In this document: piece after piece, positions 4,527-7,259 of the stretch
Layout: each line of letters starts with the position of its first letter
Numbering within the stretch: the first letter of the stretch is position 1
DNA from: Bacteroidota bacterium
GTDB taxonomy: Bacteria; Bacteroidota; Bacteroidia; Bacteroidales; GCA-2748055
Length of the DNA stretch: 7,259 nucleotides
NCBI GenBank assembly: GCA_030592605.1
Contig: JAUVIT010000076.1
Span: forward strand, 1-7,259
Direction of reading: 5' to 3'
Position numbers and translations under genes: made by a program
Notes under the pieces: model-generated
Told to the model about the DNA's origin: nothing
What the model saw: only the letters and a program-made list of their open reading frames with translations
The model's database searches: none

Positions 4527-6860
4527 TTAATCCACCACCCTGAGCTTGGCAAACTTGAGCAGCAATTGCTTGGTTCCGATGGGAAATAGCACTGTAGCCT
4601 TGATATTGGAGCCCGCGCCTTCCAGTTGATGTACCTCCCCTATTCCAAAACGAGGGTGCTCCACCCGGGTACCCACTTTGATCATTCCAGGATCGGAAGG
4701 AACGAAATCTTTAGGTGGCTGCGAGGAAGCAGATGGTGAGTTAGGGGTGGCCTGGTTCACATTGACCATTTTACGACCGCCGGACTGAATCTGGGAGGGC
4801 TGTTTCCTGCTTTCCATCACTTTGCGATAGGCTTCCGGAACAAACTTCTCTTTTTCTCCCGCGGCTCCTAAGCCAGGAAGCACCGGATAGAAGTCGGGTG
4901 GCAGATCCAGATATTTGGAATCGATCTCCTTGATAAACCGGCTGGGGGAACAGGCGTTCTGAATGCCCCATTTATAACGGAGTGCCGCATAGGTGATGAT
5001 AGCACTTTTTTCGGCCCGGGTCAGTGCCACATAGAAAAGCCTGCGCTCTTCCTCCAGGTCCTTGGGATTATCTGTGCTCATCGGTGAAGGGAAGAGCTCC
5101 TCCTCTACTCCGGCAATCACCAGGTGTTTAAATTCGAGCCCTTTGGCCGAATGGATGGTCATCAAAGTCACCCTGTTCCGGTCTTCCCCCTTATCCTGGT
5201 CCATATCGGTCATCAATGTCACCTCCTGCAGGTAATTGCCAAGATTCATCTCTCCCTCCCGCTCCGGATCATCAGTAAAATCCTTTATCCCGTTTAGCAG
5301 CTGTTCAATATTCTCAAACCTGCTCACATTCTCCGGGGTCCGGTCGGCCTGCAGGTCCTTAATAATTCCAGCTTCGTTGGCAATGGTATAGGCCAGGTCG
5401 AAGGCCTCCATCTCCGGCAGGCGTTGCCGGAAACTCTTGATCATCTGGGTGAAGCCCTGCAACTTGATCAGGGTTCCCTTGTTAAATCCCAAGTTCACCT
5501 GGTCCAGGTGCGTTAGCACATCCCAGATATGTGAATCCAGCTTTTCTGCATAGCCATTCAACTTTTCCAGTGTAGTTTTCCCTATTCCACGCATGGGGTA
5601 ATTGATAATTCGCTTCAAGGACTCGTCGTCTCTGGGATTGACCGTAAGTCGGAAATAGGCCAGCAAATCCTTGATCTCCTTGCGCTGGTAAAAGGAAACT
5701 GAACCAAAGACCTTATAGGGAATATTCATCCTGCGAAGACTCTCCTCAAAGATGCGACTCTGTGCATTGGTCCGGTAGAGAATGGCAAAATCTTTATGTT
5801 CCAGTTGCTCTCTGAAACGAAGGTCAGAGATGTGACCGGCCACCATGTATCCCTCATCCCGATCGTTAGGAGCCTTCAGCACACGTATGAGTTCACCATT
5901 TTCATTCTTCGAAAAAACCTCCTTGGAGATCTGTCCCCTGTTCTTTTTAATTACACTATTGGCTGCATTGACAATGGTTTGTGTGGATCGGTAGTTCTGT
6001 TCCAATTTAAAGATGCGGTAGTCGGGGTAGTCATTCTTAAAGTTCAGCATGTTCTCGATGCGAGCCCCCCTGAATGAGTAAATGCTCTGAGCATCATCTC
6101 CCACCACACAAAGGTTACGGTGGATCTCGCTTAGCTTTTTCACAATCAGATACTGGGAGTAATTGGTATCCTGGTACTCATCCACAAGCACATAATCAAA
6201 GGCCTCCCTGTATTTGTCCAGCACAGCCGGATGGTCCCTGAATAACAGATTGGTATGCAACAGGAGGTCATCGAAGTCCATTGCTCCAAAATGTTTGCAT
6301 CGTTTCACATAACGATCATAAATCTCACCCAGTCGCGGACGGCGCGATACCTGGTCTCTTACCTGGAACTCGCCACTACTCAGATATACATCCGGGGTAA
6401 CCAGGTTGTTCTTGGCTGACGAGATTCGTCCAAATACCTCGGAGGGTTTGTATATTTTCTCATCGAGACTGAGCTCCCTGACAATGGTCTTCACCAGGCT
6501 CCGCGAATCGATGGTGTCGTAGATGGTAAAGTTGGAAGGAAATCCAAGCACTTCCGCCTCACGGCGCAGAATCCTGGAAAAAAGGGAGTGAAAAGTTCCC
6601 ATCCACAGATTGCGTGCCAGATCTGGAGAGACCATGGCGGCGATCCGCTCCTTCATCTCATTGGCCGCTTTGTTGGTGAAGGTCAGGGCCAGAATCCTCG
6701 ATGGGGGGATACCCATGGATAACAGATAGGCAATACGGTAGGTCAATACCCGTGTTTTCCCGGACCCTGCTCCGGCTATGACCAGCGCAGGTCCTTTATG
6801 GTTCATTACCGCCTCCTGTTGCGCCTCGTTCAAATCCTTTGTAATAGCTTCCACACCCAC
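4527..6860 (-). CDS. pcrA: UvrD/PcrA-type superfamily 1A 3'-5' DNA helicase
   Basis: An ATP-dependent 3'-5' DNA helicase acting in nucleotide excision repair, replication restart and removal of stalled RNA polymerase. All SF1A motifs are present: Q motif LNEAQQEAV (10-18), Walker A AGAGSGKT (29-36), Ia LTFTNKAANEM (59-69), Ib GTFHS (88-92), II VDEYQDT (226-232), III VGDDAQSIYSFRGA (253-266), IV LEQNYRST (286-293), IVa ILYRTNAQSR (360-369), V TLMTIHSAKGLEF (565-577) and VI EEERRLFYVALTRAE (603-617). After a variable Ser/Pro/Gln-rich linker (about 680-725), a C-terminal Tudor-like module (729-777, VGTRVEHPRFGIGEV) matches the RNA-polymerase-binding end of PcrA/UvrD. At 777 residues it is slightly longer than B. 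subtilis PcrA. The start is GTG (6860-6858). A second in-frame GTG is codon 3, no in-frame ATG lies close upstream, and Met19 would cut into the Q motif. The gene probably leads the operon with DUF4290, murA and the TlpA-like gene. Confidence 0.96.
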   Translation of the reverse strand: MGVEAITKDLNEAQQEAVMNHKGPALVIAGAGSGKTRVLTYRIAYLLSMGIPPSRILALTFTNKAANEMKERIAAMVSPDLARNLWMGTFHSLFSRILRREAEVLGFPSNFTIYDTIDSRSLVKTIVRELSLDEKIYKPSEVFGRISSAKNNLVTPDVYLSSGEFQVRDQVSRRPRLGEIYDRYVKRCKHFGAMDFDDLLLHTNLLFRDHPAVLDKYREAFDYVLVDEYQDTNYSQYLIVKKLSEIHRNLCVVGDDAQSIYSFRGARIENMLNFKNDYPDYRIFKLEQNYRSTQTIVNAANSVIKKNRGQISKEVFSKNENGELIRVLKAPNDRDEGYMVAGHISDLRFREQLEHKDFAILYRTNAQSRIFEESLRRMNIPYKVFGSVSFYQRKEIKDLLAYFRLTVNPRDDESLKRIINYPMRGIGKTTLEKLNGYAEKLDSHIWDVLTHLDQVNLGFNKGTLIKLQGFTQMIKSFRQRLPEMEAFDLAYTIANEAGIIKDLQADRTPENVSRFENIEQLLNGIKDFTDDPEREGEMNLGNYLQEVTLMTDMDQDKGEDRNRVTLMTIHSAKGLEFKHLVIAGVEEELFPSPMSTDNPKDLEEERRLFYVALTRAEKSAIITYAALRYKWGIQNACSPSRFIKEIDSKYLDLPPDFYPVLPGLGAAGEKEKFVPEAYRKVMESRKQPSQIQSGGRKMVNVNQATPNSPSASSQPPKDFVPSDPGMIKVGTRVEHPRFGIGEVHQLEGAGSNIKATVLFPIGTKQLLLKFAKLRVVD

Positions 6861-6927
6861 CTGTTTTTTTATTGGCTGACTAAGATAGTATATGTTAATG
6901 GATAATAATCCCCTGCAATCGAAGAGG

Positions 6928-6959
6928 AAAGCATAAATTATTGCACAGTTAAGCCAAAA
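6928..6959 (-). promoter_or_regulatory. Possible promoter of the pcrA-led operon
   Basis: On the minus strand, TTTTG (6959-6955) is followed after 19 bases by TATGCTTT (6935-6928). This resembles the Bacteroidota TTTG / TAnnTTTG pair with two mismatches in the -7 box. Transcription would begin near 6921, leaving a leader of about 60 bases before the GTG start. The match is imperfect in an AT-rich region, so this is a weak call. Confidence 0.25.
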
Positions 6960-6960
6960 G

Positions 6961-6992
6961 TTGCATTTTTACGCCCGCGCCGATTGTATAAT
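6961..6992 (+). promoter_or_regulatory. Possible promoter of the secreted-protein ORF
   Basis: TATAAT at 6987-6992 overlaps TAATTTG-like sequence ending at 6998, and TTGCAT lies at 6961-6966. The 20-base spacer is long for a standard sigma-70 pair, and the Bacteroidota TAnnTTTG pattern is missed by one base of spacing. The position, about 40 bases before the ATG at 7031, is reasonable for this divergent gene. Weak call. Confidence 0.25.
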
Positions 6993-7030
6993 AATTTGGG
7001 AATAATTCGTTTATAGAATAAATATTGATC

Positions 7031-7259
7031 ATGACACTACCCGGAGCGGTTGATAAAAAGTATTTGTTGGCTTTGGCAGTGGGATTGATCCTGGCCCTTT
7101 TTTCCCTGCAGGAGAGCATGGCACAGATTAGCTCCTCCACTGCCGATTACGTGGATACGCTAAGCTATCCACCCGGGAACACAGCTGAGGATCCCCTCTT
7201 TGTTTTTTACCAGACAGATAACATATACAAACCCGGTTCGCTGACTGCCACACATGCGG
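7031..7259 (+). CDS. Secreted protein, N-terminal part only (runs off right edge)
   Basis: The frame is open from ATG 7031 to the end of the window, 76 codons with no stop. Residues 1-31 form a clear Sec signal peptide: a charged start ending in Asp-Lys-Lys (8-10), a hydrophobic core from about 11 to 24 (YLLALAVGLILALF), and a probable signal peptidase I site after Ser-Met-Ala (29-31). The mature part begins QISSSTADYVDTLSY and continues through FVFYQTDNIYKPGSLTATHA. There is no lipobox Cys, so it should be periplasmic, outer-membrane or secreted. The FVFYQTD...GSLTATHA stretch recalls the first domain of large Bacteroidota surface proteins that end in gliding-motility or type IX secretion domains, but too little is visible to assign a family. 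It is divergent from pcrA, with 170 bases between the starts. Confidence 0.72.
   Translation, partial: MTLPGAVDKKYLLALAVGLILALFSLQESMAQISSSTADYVDTLSYPPGNTAEDPLFVFYQTDNIYKPGSLTATHA

Noticed and set aside
4771..4971. Minus-strand ORF in another frame of pcrA
   Set aside because: It overlaps the pcrA coding frame in its linker region, and nothing in its translation is recognisable.
6949..7140. Minus-strand ORF of 63 codons across the divergent intergenic region
   Set aside because: It overlaps the signal-peptide ORF at 7031 and the likely promoters, and its translation shows no signal peptide or domain.

Overview
The window most likely comes from a member of the Bacteroidota, probably a Bacteroidales or Marinilabiliales-type organism. 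Four things point there: a DUF4290 gene, a family I know only from this phylum; a MurA with the Asp-type active-site loop (GGDKIGRRRLDTH); A-rich leaders without clear Shine-Dalgarno sites; and candidate promoters resembling the Bacteroidota TTTG / TAnnTTTG pattern. This placement rests on recognised protein families, not on a database search.

Layout from left to right. Positions 2-460 (+) are the C-terminal end of an elongation factor G-type translocase whose start lies outside the window. It is followed by two rho-independent terminators (485-558 and 628-656) that share their 3' arm and T-tract. A stand-alone plus-strand gene (768-1898) encodes an AAA_14/DUF4143-type ATPase and has its own candidate promoter. 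It converges on a minus-strand cluster with only 17 bases between the stop codons. Read in its own direction, the cluster is a UvrD/PcrA helicase (6860-4527), a DUF4290 protein (4491-3847), MurA (3828-2521) and a TlpA-like thioredoxin-fold lipoprotein (2476-1916). Gaps of 35, 18 and 44 bases and the lack of internal terminators suggest one operon. A 170-base divergent intergenic region separates it from a secreted-protein ORF (7031 to the right edge) that starts with a clear signal peptide.

Functionally, the cluster joins genome maintenance (PcrA), the first committed step of peptidoglycan synthesis (MurA), a conserved Bacteroidota protein of unknown role (DUF4290) and an envelope thiol-disulfide protein. 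All four look full length and intact. The most notable features are the Cys-to-Asp change in the MurA catalytic loop, which predicts fosfomycin insensitivity, the unusual operon partnership, the tandem terminators, a promoter/start conflict at the ATPase gene, and an unannotated secreted ORF at the right edge. I see no tRNA, rRNA, CRISPR array, insertion sequence or clear novel defence system. The nearest thing to an accessory gene is the AAA_14/DUF4143 ATPase.
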